Shown: positions 1 to 8,911 of the stretch, in pieces
How the letters are laid out: every line of letters starts with the position of its first letter
How positions within the stretch are numbered: position 1 is the stretch's first letter
Assembly: GCF_003751785.1 (NCBI RefSeq)
Contig: NZ_RKIE01000001.1
Coordinates: 1,341,564-1,405,563 of the forward strand
Direction of reading: 5' to 3'
From: Frigoribacterium sp. PhB160
GTDB lineage: Bacteria > Actinomycetota > Actinomycetes > Actinomycetales > Microbacteriaceae
DNA: 64,000 nucleotides
Program-made: the position numbers and the translations under genes
The notes under the pieces: model-generated
What the model saw: only the letters and a program-made list of their open reading frames with translations
Database searches by the model: none
Told to the model about the DNA's origin: nothing

Positions 1-762
1 GCGTGGTCGTGGCGCGAGCCGGGCCTCGTCGTGTCCGTCCCTAGGACGGCGTCCCGTCTGCGGCGACGCCGTGGGGTGCGCGTCGTGTGGGACGGTCCCG
101 AGGTGAGCGAGCGCGGCGGCGTCTGGTCCGTCGACGTGCGCGACGCGCTGGCGCGCGCCGTGGTCGAGGCGGCCTCGTTCGAGGACGCGGTGGTCCTCGC
201 CGACTGGGCCCGCGCCTCCGGCGTGGTCCACGACGACGACGACGCCCGGGCGGTGCTCGGGCGTCACCGCCGCGACGCCGCGACGCTCGCCGAGTGGGCC
301 GACGGCGGGTGCGACAGCATCATCGAGAGCGCGGCGGGCACCCGCCTGCGCCTCGCCGGCCGCAGGATCCGGCGACAGGTCGTCGTCGGTCCGCGCGGCG
401 AGCGCGTCGACATGGTGGTGGACGGCGTCGTCGGCCTCGAGACGGACGGCCGGCAGTTCCACGCCGACCGGTTCGAGCGCGACCGGCGGAAGGACGCCCT
501 CGTCGCGATCCACGGGCTCGCTCCCTTCCGGGCCAGCTACCTCGCCGTCCGCGACCGATGGGAGGAGACGGAGTCGGCCGTGGACGCGCTCGTGCGGACC
601 CGTCGACGAGGCGTCCGGACCGCTCGCGGCACCGACCCCACGCCCCGGCGACCCCGGGGGAGGAGGGGCGCCCGCTCGTGGCACTTCGGGCCGCGACGCC
701 GGCCCCGATCCCGGCTCGGGGTCGGCGGGAATGCGGGGGCGTCCCGCCGACTTCTCCCCACC
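1..762 (+). CDS. DUF559 / Vsr-like nuclease-fold protein, 5' partial
   Basis: The reading frame is open from the first base of the window, so the N-terminus is missing. The visible part contains the C-terminal DUF559 pattern: a hydrophobic core ending VVGLETDGRQFH, then FERDRRKDALVAIHG, which resembles the E...D(G)..H...D..R...L layout of Vsr/restriction-endonuclease-fold proteins common in Microbacteriaceae. The role is unknown; these proteins are usually annotated as hypothetical. There is no stop in this frame before 1464, so the frame runs directly into the downstream DsbA-family gene. The end given here is arbitrary, set at the next plausible start (GTG 763). A one-base shift into frame 2 would end at TGA 764-766, overlapping that GTG. 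Confidence 0.6.
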
Positions 763-1464
763 GTGACCGCCTCGACTCCCGTCCCCGTCCCCTCCGCGAC
801 CCCCGATGCCGTGAAGATCGACGTCTGGAGCGACATCGCCTGTCCGTGGTGCTTCATCGGCAAGCGCAAGTTCGAGGCGGCTGCCGCGCAGTTCGACGGT
901 GCCGTCGAGGTCGAGTACCACTCGTTCGAGCTCGCGCCCGAGACCCCCGTCGACTTCGACGGCGACGAGGTCGACTTCCTCTCCGGGCACAAGGGCCTGC
1001 AGGCCGACCAGGTCGCGGGCATGCTCGCCTCCGTGGCCGAGATCGCCGCCCGGGTCGGCCTCGACTACGACTTCGGCGCCCTGCGCCACACGAACACCGT
1101 CAAGGCCCACGAGCTCCTGCACCACGCGAAGTCGCTCGGCCGCCAGCTCGAGATGACGGAGCGGCTCTTCGCCGCCTACTTCGAGGAGGGGCGCCACGTC
1201 GGGCGCGTCGACGACCTCGCCGACCTGGCCGCGGAGATCGGACTCGACCGCGACGACGCCCTCGGCGCCCTGGAGAGCGGACGGCACCTCGCCGCCGTGC
1301 GGGACGATCAGGCGCGGGCGCAGTCGCTCGGCATCACGGGCGTGCCGTTCTTCGTCCTCGACGGCAAGTACGGCATATCGGGTGCGCAGGCGCCGGAGGC
1401 GTTCCTCCAGGCCCTGGAGCAGGTGGCCGCCGAGCGCGCGACCGCCACCGAGAGCGCCCGATGA
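763..1464 (+). CDS. DsbA family oxidoreductase (FrnE-like)
   Basis: Thioredoxin-fold protein of the DsbA/FrnE family, about 233 aa. The start of the fold is VKIDVWSDIACPWCFIGKRKF, with the CPWC active-site motif typical of FrnE-type cytoplasmic disulfide isomerases; the cis-proline loop appears as GITGVPFFVLDGKYGISGAQ near the C-terminus. There is no signal peptide, so cytoplasmic action is expected. GTG 763 is chosen, but GTG 811, just before the first beta strand, is equally compatible and neither has a good ribosome binding site. The frame is open to the upstream DUF559 gene, so a fusion cannot be excluded. The stop overlaps the next small gene by ATGA. Confidence 0.85.
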   Translation: MTASTPVPVPSATPDAVKIDVWSDIACPWCFIGKRKFEAAAAQFDGAVEVEYHSFELAPETPVDFDGDEVDFLSGHKGLQADQVAGMLASVAEIAARVGLDYDFGALRHTNTVKAHELLHHAKSLGRQLEMTERLFAAYFEEGRHVGRVDDLADLAAEIGLDRDDALGALESGRHLAAVRDDQARAQSLGITGVPFFVLDGKYGISGAQAPEAFLQALEQVAAERATATESAR

Positions 1465-1634
1465 CGACCCCGTTCGTCATGCTGGGCGCCGCCGACGCGG
1501 TGGCCTGCGAGGGTGACGCCTGCCTCCTGCCGTCGAGGTCGGAGGACGTCGGCCAACAGGGCGCGCCGCCGCTGCCGACGCGTCCCGCCGCCTCGGCCCT
1601 CGTCGTCGCCGCCCTCGACGGCGGCGACCTCTGA
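1461..1634 (+). CDS. small hypothetical protein
   Basis: A 57-aa frame starts at an ATG that overlaps the DsbA-family stop (ATGA), which suggests translational coupling. The protein begins MTTPFVMLGAADAVACEGDACLLP, carrying a CxxxxC pair close to the N-terminus, and has a low-complexity C-terminal half. The two cysteines next to a thiol oxidoreductase may be meaningful, but this is inference. No family is recognised with certainty, and a chance frame in GC-rich DNA remains possible. Confidence 0.45.
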   Translation: MTTPFVMLGAADAVACEGDACLLPSRSEDVGQQGAPPLPTRPAASALVVAALDGGDL

Positions 1635-1701
1635 TCGTCGGCCCCTCGGTCAGCGGCACGACGGTCGACGACGAGTCGGGGCGACCCGGGGGATGCGCGA
1701 C

Positions 1702-2232
1702 TCAGTCCGTGATGTCCGCCACCGTCGCCGAGTACGCGGCCACCAGGGCGTCCGCGTCGACGAACAGGCTGCGGCCGTGGGCCCCCGCGCCGAGCGCGAC
1801 CCGACGACCGACGATGCGCTCGTCGGCCACGACCGGCCACGCGGTGCTGCTGCCGACCGGGGTGATCGTGCCCCGCTCGAAGCCCGTCGCGGCCAGGGCG
1901 ACGTCGGGGGAGGGCATCGACAGCTTGTTGACCCCGACGACCGAGCGGAGCTTCGACCACGAGATCGACCTGCCGCCCGGAACGAGGGCGAACAGGAACG
2001 TGCCGTCGTGTCGCTTCACGACCAGGCTCTTCACCAGCGACCCTGGGTCGACGCCCAGCAACGCCGCGGCCTCCTCGAGAGAGCCCGCCTCGGGACGTTC
2101 CACCACCTCCACGTCGAGGCCCCGGGAGGCGGCGTCCCGCAGGACGCGGGCGGTCCCGTCCTCCCCAGGCGTGTCCTGTCCCTCGGCCGTCCCCAGGCCC
2201 ACGGCCTCGTCTGTCGTCTCGTCGTCACCCAT
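1702..2232 (-). CDS. YbaK/EbsC-family aminoacyl-tRNA deacylase
   Basis: A 176-aa protein with an acidic N-terminal extension of about 35 residues followed by a YbaK/ProX-like editing domain. Visible family features are the segment GSLVKSLVVKRHDGTFLFALVPG, which includes the conserved lysine of the deacylase pocket, and the glycine-rich GFERGTITPVGS motif that forms the substrate loop. Members hydrolyse mischarged Cys- or Ala-tRNA-Pro in trans. The ATG at 2232 is only 15 bp from the divergent dusB start, so the two genes share a very short promoter region and one of them may be leaderless. Confidence 0.85.
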   Translation of the reverse strand: MGDDETTDEAVGLGTAEGQDTPGEDGTARVLRDAASRGLDVEVVERPEAGSLEEAAALLGVDPGSLVKSLVVKRHDGTFLFALVPGGRSISWSKLRSVVGVNKLSMPSPDVALAATGFERGTITPVGSSTAWPVVADERIVGRRVALGAGAHGRSLFVDADALVAAYSATVADITD

Positions 2233-2247
2233 GGGAGAATCGTAGGG

Positions 2248-3405
2248 ATGTCTACCACCACCATGCCCACCCGTGGCCTCTCGATCGGACCGATCGACGT
2301 GGCCTCTCCCGTCGTGCTCGCCCCGATGGCGGGCATCACGAACACGGCCTACCGGCGCCTCTGCCGCGAGTACGGCGCCGGGCTCTACGTCAGCGAGATG
2401 ATCACGAGCCGTGCCCTCGTCGAGCGCACGCCCGAGTCGATGCGCCTCATCACGCACCATGCGAGCGAGACGCCGCGCAGCATCCAGCTCTACGGGGTCG
2501 AGCCCAACACCGTCGCCGAGGCGGTCACCATGCTCGTCGCGGAGGACCGCGCCGACCACATCGACCTCAACTTCGGCTGCCCCGTCCCCAAGGTCACCCG
2601 TCGGGGCGGCGGTTCGGCCCTGCCGTGGAAGATCGGGCTCTTCCGCGACATCGTCGAGCGTGCCGTCCGGGCGGCCGGCGACGTCCCGGTGACGGTGAAG
2701 ATGCGCAAGGGCATCGACGGCGACCACTTGACCTACCTCGAGGCGGGTCGCGCCGCCGAGGGCGCAGGCGTCGCCAGTGTCGCCCTGCACGCCCGCACGG
2801 CGTCGGAGTTCTATTCCGGGCACGCCGACTGGTCCGCCATCGAGACGCTGAAGCAGACCGTCACGAGCGTGCCGGTGCTCGGCAACGGCGACATCTGGTC
2901 GGCGGCCGACGCGCTCCGCATGGTCGACGAGACCGGCTGCGACGGCGTCGTCGTGGGCCGGGGCTGCCTGGGGCGCCCCTGGCTCTTCGGCGACCTCGCG
3001 GCCGCCTTCCGGGGCGAGGAGCTCAAGGCCGAGCCCACCCTCGGCGAGGTGGCCACGGCGTTCCGTCGCCACGCCGAGCTGCTCGTCGAGTTCTACGACG
3101 GCGACGAGCCGCACGCCTGCCGCGACATCCGCAAGCACGTCGCGTGGTACTTCAAGGGCTACCCCGTCGGAGGCGACGTCCGGGCCAGCCTCGCGGCGGT
3201 CGAGTCCCTCCAGATGATGGACGACCTGCTGGCCACGCTCGACTGGGCCCAGCCCTACCCGGGTGAGGCGGCCGAGGGGCCCCGCGGGCGGGCCGGCAGC
3301 CCGAAGAAGCCCTCGCTGCCCGACCGCTGGCTCGAGAGCCGTGACCTCGACGAGGCCTTCAAGGCCGAGCTGGCCGCCGCCGAGCTGCACCACAGCGGCG
3401 GATGA
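2248..3405 (+). CDS. dusB: tRNA-dihydrouridine synthase DusB
   Basis: FMN-dependent reductase that converts uridine to dihydrouridine in the tRNA D-loop; 385 aa, usual actinobacterial length. The TIM-barrel FMN site starts with LAPMAGITNTAYRRLC. The catalytic cysteine is in DLNFGCPVPKVTRRGGGSAL, and later motifs VTVKMRKG, LHARTASEFYSGHADW, GNGDIWSAADA and GVVVGRGCLGRPWLF follow in family order. A short Pro/Gly-rich tail of about 45 residues closes the protein. ATG 2248 is chosen because it gives the normal N-terminus; longer readings upstream run through the divergent YbaK gene and are shadows. Confidence 0.95.
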   Translation: MSTTTMPTRGLSIGPIDVASPVVLAPMAGITNTAYRRLCREYGAGLYVSEMITSRALVERTPESMRLITHHASETPRSIQLYGVEPNTVAEAVTMLVAEDRADHIDLNFGCPVPKVTRRGGGSALPWKIGLFRDIVERAVRAAGDVPVTVKMRKGIDGDHLTYLEAGRAAEGAGVASVALHARTASEFYSGHADWSAIETLKQTVTSVPVLGNGDIWSAADALRMVDETGCDGVVVGRGCLGRPWLFGDLAAAFRGEELKAEPTLGEVATAFRRHAELLVEFYDGDEPHACRDIRKHVAWYFKGYPVGGDVRASLAAVESLQMMDDLLATLDWAQPYPGEAAEGPRGRAGSPKKPSLPDRWLESRDLDEAFKAELAAAELHHSGG

Positions 3406-3565
3406 CGGCCCGGCGCGACCTGACGGCACCTCGCCCCGATGGGGCCGGCCGCCCTCGCGAGCACGGACGCCACGACGGCGCCCGTCGCCACGACGGCCTG
3501 CCCCGCCCGGACCGCGCCCACCGCGCCCGGACCGTCCCAGCCCTGCCCCGACCGAGAGGTGACCG

Positions 3566-4837
3566 GTGACCACTGCGTCCGTCCACGGCGCGAGCGTCGA
3601 GTACGCTCCCGCCGACTCCGAGCGCTGGCTGCCCGAGCAGCACTCGAACCGGCGCAGCGACTTCGCCCGTGACCGGGCGCGCCTGCTGCACTCGAGCGCA
3701 CTCCGGCGCCTCGCGGCCAAGACGCAGGTGCTGAGCCCCACGGCCGGGCTCGACTTCGCCCGCAACCGGCTCACCCACTCGCTCGAAGTGGCCCAGGTGG
3801 GCCGCGAGCTGGCGACGAGCCTCGGTCTCGACCCGGACGTCGTCGACACGGCCTGCCTCGCCCACGACCTCGGCCACCCGCCCTTCGGCCACAACGGCGA
3901 GAAGGCGCTGAACGAGTGGTCCGCCGACATCGGCGGCTTCGAGGGCAACGCGCAGACCCTGCGGCTGCTCACCCGCATCGAGCCCAAGGTCATCGACGCC
4001 ACCGGGCGCAGCTTCGGGCTGAACCTGACCCGGGCGAGCCTCGACGCGAGCTGCAAGTACCCGTGGCCCGCGGCACAGGGCGTGCCCGACCCCGGCGGGC
4101 GCATGAAGTTCGGCTTCTACGACGACGACACGGCGGCGTTCGAGTGGCTCCGGGCGGGGGCGCCGCGCCGACGTCGGTGCATCGAGGCCCAGGTCATGGA
4201 CCTCAGCGACGACATCGCGTACTCCGTGCACGACTTCGAGGACGCGGTCGTCAGCGGCTACGTCGACGTGTCGAGCCTCGGCTCGGCCGACGGCCGCGAC
4301 GACCTCGTCTCCGCCATGCACGCGTGGGTGGGCGGCGAGCTGAGTCGCGACGAGCTCGTCGAGGCGTTCGACCGACTCCGTCGGCAGCCCTTCTGGGTCC
4401 GGTCGTACGACGGCGGCCGTCTCGACCAGGCCCGGCTCAAGAACCTGACGAGCCAGCTGATCGGTCGGTTCGCCGGCTCGGCGACGCAGTCGACGCGTGA
4501 GTCGTACGCCGAGCAGTCCCTCATCCGCTTCAGCGCGAGCATGGTCGTCGACCCCGACGTCATCGGCGAGATCGCGGTGCTCAAGGGCATCACGGCGGCG
4601 TTCGTGATGACGCAGGGCGCCCGCCAGCCGATCTACGAGCGGCAGCGCGACGTCCTCACCACCCTGGCGGAGGCGCTCTGGTCGCACGGCGACTCCGAGC
4701 TCGACGCCGGCTTCGCGGCCGACTGGGCCTCCGCCCCCGACGACGCCGCCCGCCGACGCGTCGTCGTCGACCAGGTCGCCTCGCTCACCGACCAGAGCGC
4801 CGTCGCCTGGCACGACCGCCTCGTCGGGCGACCGTGA
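3566..4837 (+). CDS. dgt: deoxyguanosinetriphosphate triphosphohydrolase-like protein
   Basis: HD-domain dNTP triphosphohydrolase of 423 aa, which removes tripolyphosphate from dGTP or other dNTPs. The metal-binding HD motif is seen as RNRLTHSLEVAQVGREL (first His) and CLAHDLGHPPFGHNGEKAL (HD pair and following His), with the distal Asp in VMDLSDDIAYSVHDFED. GTG 3566 follows a GAGAGGTGACC stretch. It sits between dusB and dnaG; dgt followed by dnaG is a conserved actinobacterial gene pair. A 160-bp gap separates it from dusB, with no obvious terminator. Confidence 0.93.
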   Translation: MTTASVHGASVEYAPADSERWLPEQHSNRRSDFARDRARLLHSSALRRLAAKTQVLSPTAGLDFARNRLTHSLEVAQVGRELATSLGLDPDVVDTACLAHDLGHPPFGHNGEKALNEWSADIGGFEGNAQTLRLLTRIEPKVIDATGRSFGLNLTRASLDASCKYPWPAAQGVPDPGGRMKFGFYDDDTAAFEWLRAGAPRRRRCIEAQVMDLSDDIAYSVHDFEDAVVSGYVDVSSLGSADGRDDLVSAMHAWVGGELSRDELVEAFDRLRRQPFWVRSYDGGRLDQARLKNLTSQLIGRFAGSATQSTRESYAEQSLIRFSASMVVDPDVIGEIAVLKGITAAFVMTQGARQPIYERQRDVLTTLAEALWSHGDSELDAGFAADWASAPDDAARRRVVVDQVASLTDQSAVAWHDRLVGRP

Positions 4838-4898
4838 GCCCGACGTCCCCGACCCCGGCGCCCCGCCCCGTGTCGGCGGCCCGACCTAGGATCGTCCC

Positions 4899-6806
4899 GT
4901 GCCCGGCCTGATCAAGAGGAACGACATCGACGAGGTGCGCTCGCGCACCAACATCGTCGACATCGTCTCGGACCACGTGACGCTCAAGGGCGCGGGCGTC
5001 GGCTCGATGAAGGGGCTCTGCCCGTTCCACGACGAGCGCAGCCCGAGCTTCCACGTCCGGCCGCAGGTGGGGCGCTACCACTGCTTCGGCTGCGGAGAGG
5101 ACGGCGACGTCTTCAGCTTCGTGCAGAAGGTCGACCACACGACTTTCCAGGAGGCCGTCGAGCGGCTCGCCGCGCGCATCGGGTTCGACCTCCACTACGA
5201 GGACGGCGGTCAGGCCAGCGACCACGGCAACCGGGCCCGCCTCATCGCCGCGAACGAGGCCGCGCGCGAGTTCTTCACGGAGCACCTGACGGCGGCCGAC
5301 GCCGAGCCCGCGCGCCGGTTCCTCGGCGAGCGTGGCTTCGACCCCGCGGCCGCCGGCCGCTTCGGCGTCGGCTTCGCGCCGAAGTCGTTCGACGCGTTGC
5401 GCTCGCACCTCAAGGGCCTCCGCTTCACCGACGAGGAGCTCGTGACGGCGGGCCTCCTGAGCCAGGGCGACCGCAGCCCCTACGACCGGTTCCGGGGCCG
5501 GCTCGTCTGGCCGATCCGCGACGTGACCGGCTCGACCATCGGCTTCGGCGCCCGACGCCTCCTCGACGACGACAAGGGCCCCAAGTACCTGAACACCCCC
5601 GAGACCCCGATCTACCACAAGTCGCAGGTGCTCTACGGGCTCGACCTCGCCCGGCGCGAGATCTCCAAGGGCAAGCAGGTCGTCATCGTCGAGGGCTACA
5701 CCGACGTCATGGCCTGCCACCTGGCGGGCGTCACGACGGCCGTCGCCACGTGCGGCACGTCGTTCGGCGTCGACCACATCAAGCTGCTGCGGCCGATGCT
5801 GGGCGACGTCGGGGGAGCCGACACCTCGGCCGGCGGCCAGGTCGTCTTCACCTTCGACCCGGACGAGGCAGGCCAGCGGGCGGCGTCGCGCGCCTTCGCC
5901 GAGGAGGGCCGCTTCTCGGCACAGACCTTCGTCGCGGTCGCGCCCGACGGCCTCGATCCGTGCGACCTCCGCCTCAACCGGGGCGACGACGCGGTGCGGC
6001 GCCTCCTCGACACGAAGCGTCCGATGTTCGAGTTCATGATCCGACGCGTCCTCGACGCCCACGACCTCGAGACGGTCGAGGGGCGGGTCGCGGCCCTGCG
6101 CTCGTCGGCGCCGGTCGTCGCGGGCATCCGCGACCGGTCGACGACCCAGGGCTACGTGCGGCAGCTCGCCGGCTGGCTGGGACTCGACCCCTCCGAGGTG
6201 GCGACGAGCGTCGACGAGGCACGCCGCGCCTCCGGCGCTGCCGCTGCCCTCGAGCGTGCCCAGCCGAAGAGCGTCACCGACGGCCGGCAGTCCATCACGA
6301 GCCTGCCGCCGCTCCCGGAGGAGCCCGCGGGGCCGAGCCTGCTGACCATGGCCGCCGACCTCACGACGCGCACCGAGCGCGACGCGCTGATGGCGATGAT
6401 CCAGCAGCCCGCGGCGGTCGGCTTCGAGCTGATCCAGCGCGCGGTCCGGGCTCGCCTCGAGAACCCGTCGTTCGCCGTCGTCCGCGACGCGGTGGGCGCG
6501 AGCCTCGACCACTTCGGCCAGGCCGACTGGCTCGACGTCGTGCTCGACCAGACGCCGCCCCCGTTCGACGGGCTCGCCAAGGAGCTCGCCGTGGCGCCCA
6601 TGCCCGAGCGGCCGGGTCGCGAGATCACCACCTACTGCCGCGGCATCGTCGTGTCGATCGTCGAGCGCGACCTCATCCGCGAGAAGTCGGAGCTCATGGG
6701 CCAGTCGTTCCGCACCGACATGAAGGCCGAGCCAGAGAAGTGGCGCGAGATCCAGGTGCGCCTCGCCGCCCTGGAGGCCGAGCGACGGACCGTCACCGCC
6801 GAGTGA
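4899..6806 (+). CDS. dnaG: DNA primase DnaG
   Basis: Primase that makes RNA primers for chromosomal replication; 635 aa, full length. The N-terminal CHC2 zinc-binding domain reads CPFHDERSPSFHV ... YHCFGCGEDGD. The catalytic TOPRIM domain shows VVIVEGYTDVMACH, GTSFGVDH and FTFDPDEAGQRAASRAF. The last roughly 200 residues are the helicase-interacting C-terminal domain. The start GTG 4899 gives MPGLIKRNDIDEVRSRTNIVDIV, the standard N-terminus. The phage carries its own helicase but no primase, so it probably relies on this host enzyme. Confidence 0.97.
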   Translation: MPGLIKRNDIDEVRSRTNIVDIVSDHVTLKGAGVGSMKGLCPFHDERSPSFHVRPQVGRYHCFGCGEDGDVFSFVQKVDHTTFQEAVERLAARIGFDLHYEDGGQASDHGNRARLIAANEAAREFFTEHLTAADAEPARRFLGERGFDPAAAGRFGVGFAPKSFDALRSHLKGLRFTDEELVTAGLLSQGDRSPYDRFRGRLVWPIRDVTGSTIGFGARRLLDDDKGPKYLNTPETPIYHKSQVLYGLDLARREISKGKQVVIVEGYTDVMACHLAGVTTAVATCGTSFGVDHIKLLRPMLGDVGGADTSAGGQVVFTFDPDEAGQRAASRAFAEEGRFSAQTFVAVAPDGLDPCDLRLNRGDDAVRRLLDTKRPMFEFMIRRVLDAHDLETVEGRVAALRSSAPVVAGIRDRSTTQGYVRQLAGWLGLDPSEVATSVDEARRASGAAAALERAQPKSVTDGRQSITSLPPLPEEPAGPSLLTMAADLTTRTERDALMAMIQQPAAVGFELIQRAVRARLENPSFAVVRDAVGASLDHFGQADWLDVVLDQTPPPFDGLAKELAVAPMPERPGREITTYCRGIVVSIVERDLIREKSELMGQSFRTDMKAEPEKWREIQVRLAALEAERRTVTAE

Positions 6807-7031
6807 GCGAGCCCATGGCAGGCCGTCGCCTGCACCCCGTGCAGAGGCGACCACGTGGCAAGGGTTCATTGCGGGCCTGTAAACATTCGCGCCTCGGCAC
6901 CGCCCGGAGCCCGGCCATGTGTTACCAATGATCACTCCCTCAGTCAGCGGCGCCCCGGAGCCACGTCCACAGCAGCGTCCGGTGCCATGCCGACGGGGAG
7001 CTCCCGCACACAGAGAAAGAGGCAACCGGAC

Positions 7032-8660
7032 ATGACATCCGACTCCAAGCTCGTCTCGCGGCGCGTCCTCGCCGTGATGGGCGGCGCCGCCGCCACCGCA
7101 CTGGTCCTGGCCGGCTGCGCCTCGGGCGGCGACGCCGCCGACGACGCGCTCAACGGCATCTCGGTCGGCACGACCGACGTGATCACGTCGCTCGACCCCG
7201 CCGGCTCGTACGACAACGGCTCGTTCGCCGTCCAGAACCAGGTCTTCGGCTTCCTGATGAACTCGCCCTACGGCAGCCCCGACGTCGAGCCCGACCTCGC
7301 CGAGTCGGCCGAGTTCACCGACCCGACGACCTACACGGTCACGCTCAAGGACGGCCTCACCTTCGCGAACGGCAACGAGCTCACCTCGAGCGACGTCAAG
7401 TTCACGTTCGACCGCCAGCTGGCGATCGCCGACGACAACGGCCCCTCGTCGCTGCTCGCGAACCTCGCCAGCACCGAGGCGCCCGACGACAAGACCGTCG
7501 TCTTCACGCTGAAGGGCGCCGACCAGACCTGGCCGCAGATCCTCTCGAGCCCCGCGGGCCCGATCGTCGACGAGGACGTCTTCTCGGCCGACAGCCTCAC
7601 CGCCCCCGACGACATCGTCTCGGGCAACGCCTTCTCCGGCCAGTACTCGATCACCGACTACAAAGAGAACGAGGCGATCCAGTACGAGGCGAACGACGCC
7701 TACGACGGCGTGCTCGGCGCCCCCGTCACCTCGTCGGTCACGGCCACGTACTACACGGAGGAGACCGACCTCAAGCTCGCCGTGCAGGAGGGCGACGTCG
7801 ACGTCGCGAACCGCAGCCTGAGCCCGACCGACCTCGCCGACCTCGCGACCGACGACTCGCTCACGGTGCACGACGGCCCCGGCGGCGAGATCCGCTACAT
7901 GGTCTTCAACCTCAACACGCAGCCCTACGGCGCGACGCAGTCCGACGCCGACCCGGCCAAGGCCCTCGCGGTCCGCCAGGCGATCGCCGACACGGTCGAC
8001 CGCGCGGCCCTCGCGAAGGAGGTCTACAACGACACCTACACGCCCCTCTACTCGGTCGTCCCCGACGGCCTGACCGGCGCCACCGAGCCCCTCAAGGGCC
8101 TCTACGGCGACGGCGACGGCGGGCCCGACGTCGACAAGGCCACGCAGACCCTCTCCGGCGCCGGCGTCTCGACGCCCGTCGCGATCGACCTGCAGTACAG
8201 CCCCGACCACTACGGCGCCTCGAGCGACGAGGAGTACGCGCTGATCAAGACCCAGCTCGAGGCCACGGGCCTCTTCACGGTCAACCTGCAGTCGACCCTG
8301 TGGGACACCTACTCGAGCGAGCGCCGCGAGGACGCCTACCCCGTGTACCAGCTGGGCTGGTTCCCCGACTTCTCGGACGCCGACAACTACCTGTCGCCGT
8401 TCTTCGTGAAGGACAACTTCGTGGGCAACCACTACGACGACGCCGAGGTGCAGGGCCTGCTCACGCAGGAGATCGCCGAGTCCGACGAGGCCGCGCGCAC
8501 CGACCTCATCGGCCAGATCCAGGACGCCGTCGCGGCCGACCTGCCGACGCTGCCGCTGCTGCAGGGCACGCAGGTCGTCGTCTCGGCGGCCGACGTGACG
8601 GGCGTCGACGACACGCTCGACGCGTCGTTCAAGTTCCGCTACGGCGCGCTCGGCCGCTGA
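7032..8660 (+). CDS. ABC transporter substrate-binding lipoprotein (family 5)
   Basis: Extracytoplasmic solute-binding protein of the peptide/nickel/opine family (SBP_bac_5), 542 aa. It begins with a lipoprotein signal: SRRVLAVMGG, a hydrophobic stretch, then the lipobox LVLAGC with the lipidated Cys at residue 29. The mature part has the family pattern of DPxG..DN, a long LKDGLTFANG segment and a C-terminal FSDADNYLSPFF motif. It is the first gene of the transporter operon. The 225-bp leader (6807-7031) holds the probable promoter, including an A/T-rich patch near 6880-6890, but no clear operator. The substrate cannot be read from sequence. Confidence 0.92.
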   Translation: MTSDSKLVSRRVLAVMGGAAATALVLAGCASGGDAADDALNGISVGTTDVITSLDPAGSYDNGSFAVQNQVFGFLMNSPYGSPDVEPDLAESAEFTDPTTYTVTLKDGLTFANGNELTSSDVKFTFDRQLAIADDNGPSSLLANLASTEAPDDKTVVFTLKGADQTWPQILSSPAGPIVDEDVFSADSLTAPDDIVSGNAFSGQYSITDYKENEAIQYEANDAYDGVLGAPVTSSVTATYYTEETDLKLAVQEGDVDVANRSLSPTDLADLATDDSLTVHDGPGGEIRYMVFNLNTQPYGATQSDADPAKALAVRQAIADTVDRAALAKEVYNDTYTPLYSVVPDGLTGATEPLKGLYGDGDGGPDVDKATQTLSGAGVSTPVAIDLQYSPDHYGASSDEEYALIKTQLEATGLFTVNLQSTLWDTYSSERREDAYPVYQLGWFPDFSDADNYLSPFFVKDNFVGNHYDDAEVQGLLTQEIAESDEAARTDLIGQIQDAVAADLPTLPLLQGTQVVVSAADVTGVDDTLDASFKFRYGALGR

Positions 8661-8714
8661 CCTGACCGGGTCGGCGACGAGCCGACCCGAGCAGCGACGC
8701 ACGGCGCGACACGC

Positions 8715-8750
8715 GAGGGGGTGTCCGGCCCACGGGCCGGGCACCCCCTC
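8715..8750 (+). terminator. intercistronic hairpin / attenuator in the transporter operon
   Basis: A near-perfect GC hairpin: arms 8715-8731 and 8734-8750 pair over 17 positions with one G.T pair and a two-base loop. There is no U-run, so it is more likely an mRNA-stabilising or attenuating structure than a full terminator. It lies between the binding-protein gene and the permease genes, where such structures usually leave the binding protein more abundant. The remaining 160 bp up to the permease are low-complexity CACC/CGCAC-rich DNA without a gene. Confidence 0.6.
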
Positions 8751-8911
8751 CGCGCGGCGGAGACACGAGGAGGCGCGACCCGCCCACCCGGGGCCGGGCA
8801 CCGCCCAGCCCGCCCGCCCCGCCGCACGCCGGCACCACCCCGCACGACGCACCACCCCGCACCACGCACCACCTGAACAGCACCACACCGCACCAGGAAA
8901 GGCACACCGAC

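Noticed and set aside
4785-8888. A minus-strand open frame of more than 1300 codons opposite dnaG and the binding-protein gene
   Set aside because: It is the GC-rich antisense shadow of well-recognised plus-strand genes; its translation is Arg/Gly/Val/Glu-biased with no domain.
8751-8911. Repeats of CACC/CGCAC before the permease gene as a regulatory array
   Set aside because: Irregular low-complexity sequence with no constant unit or spacing.
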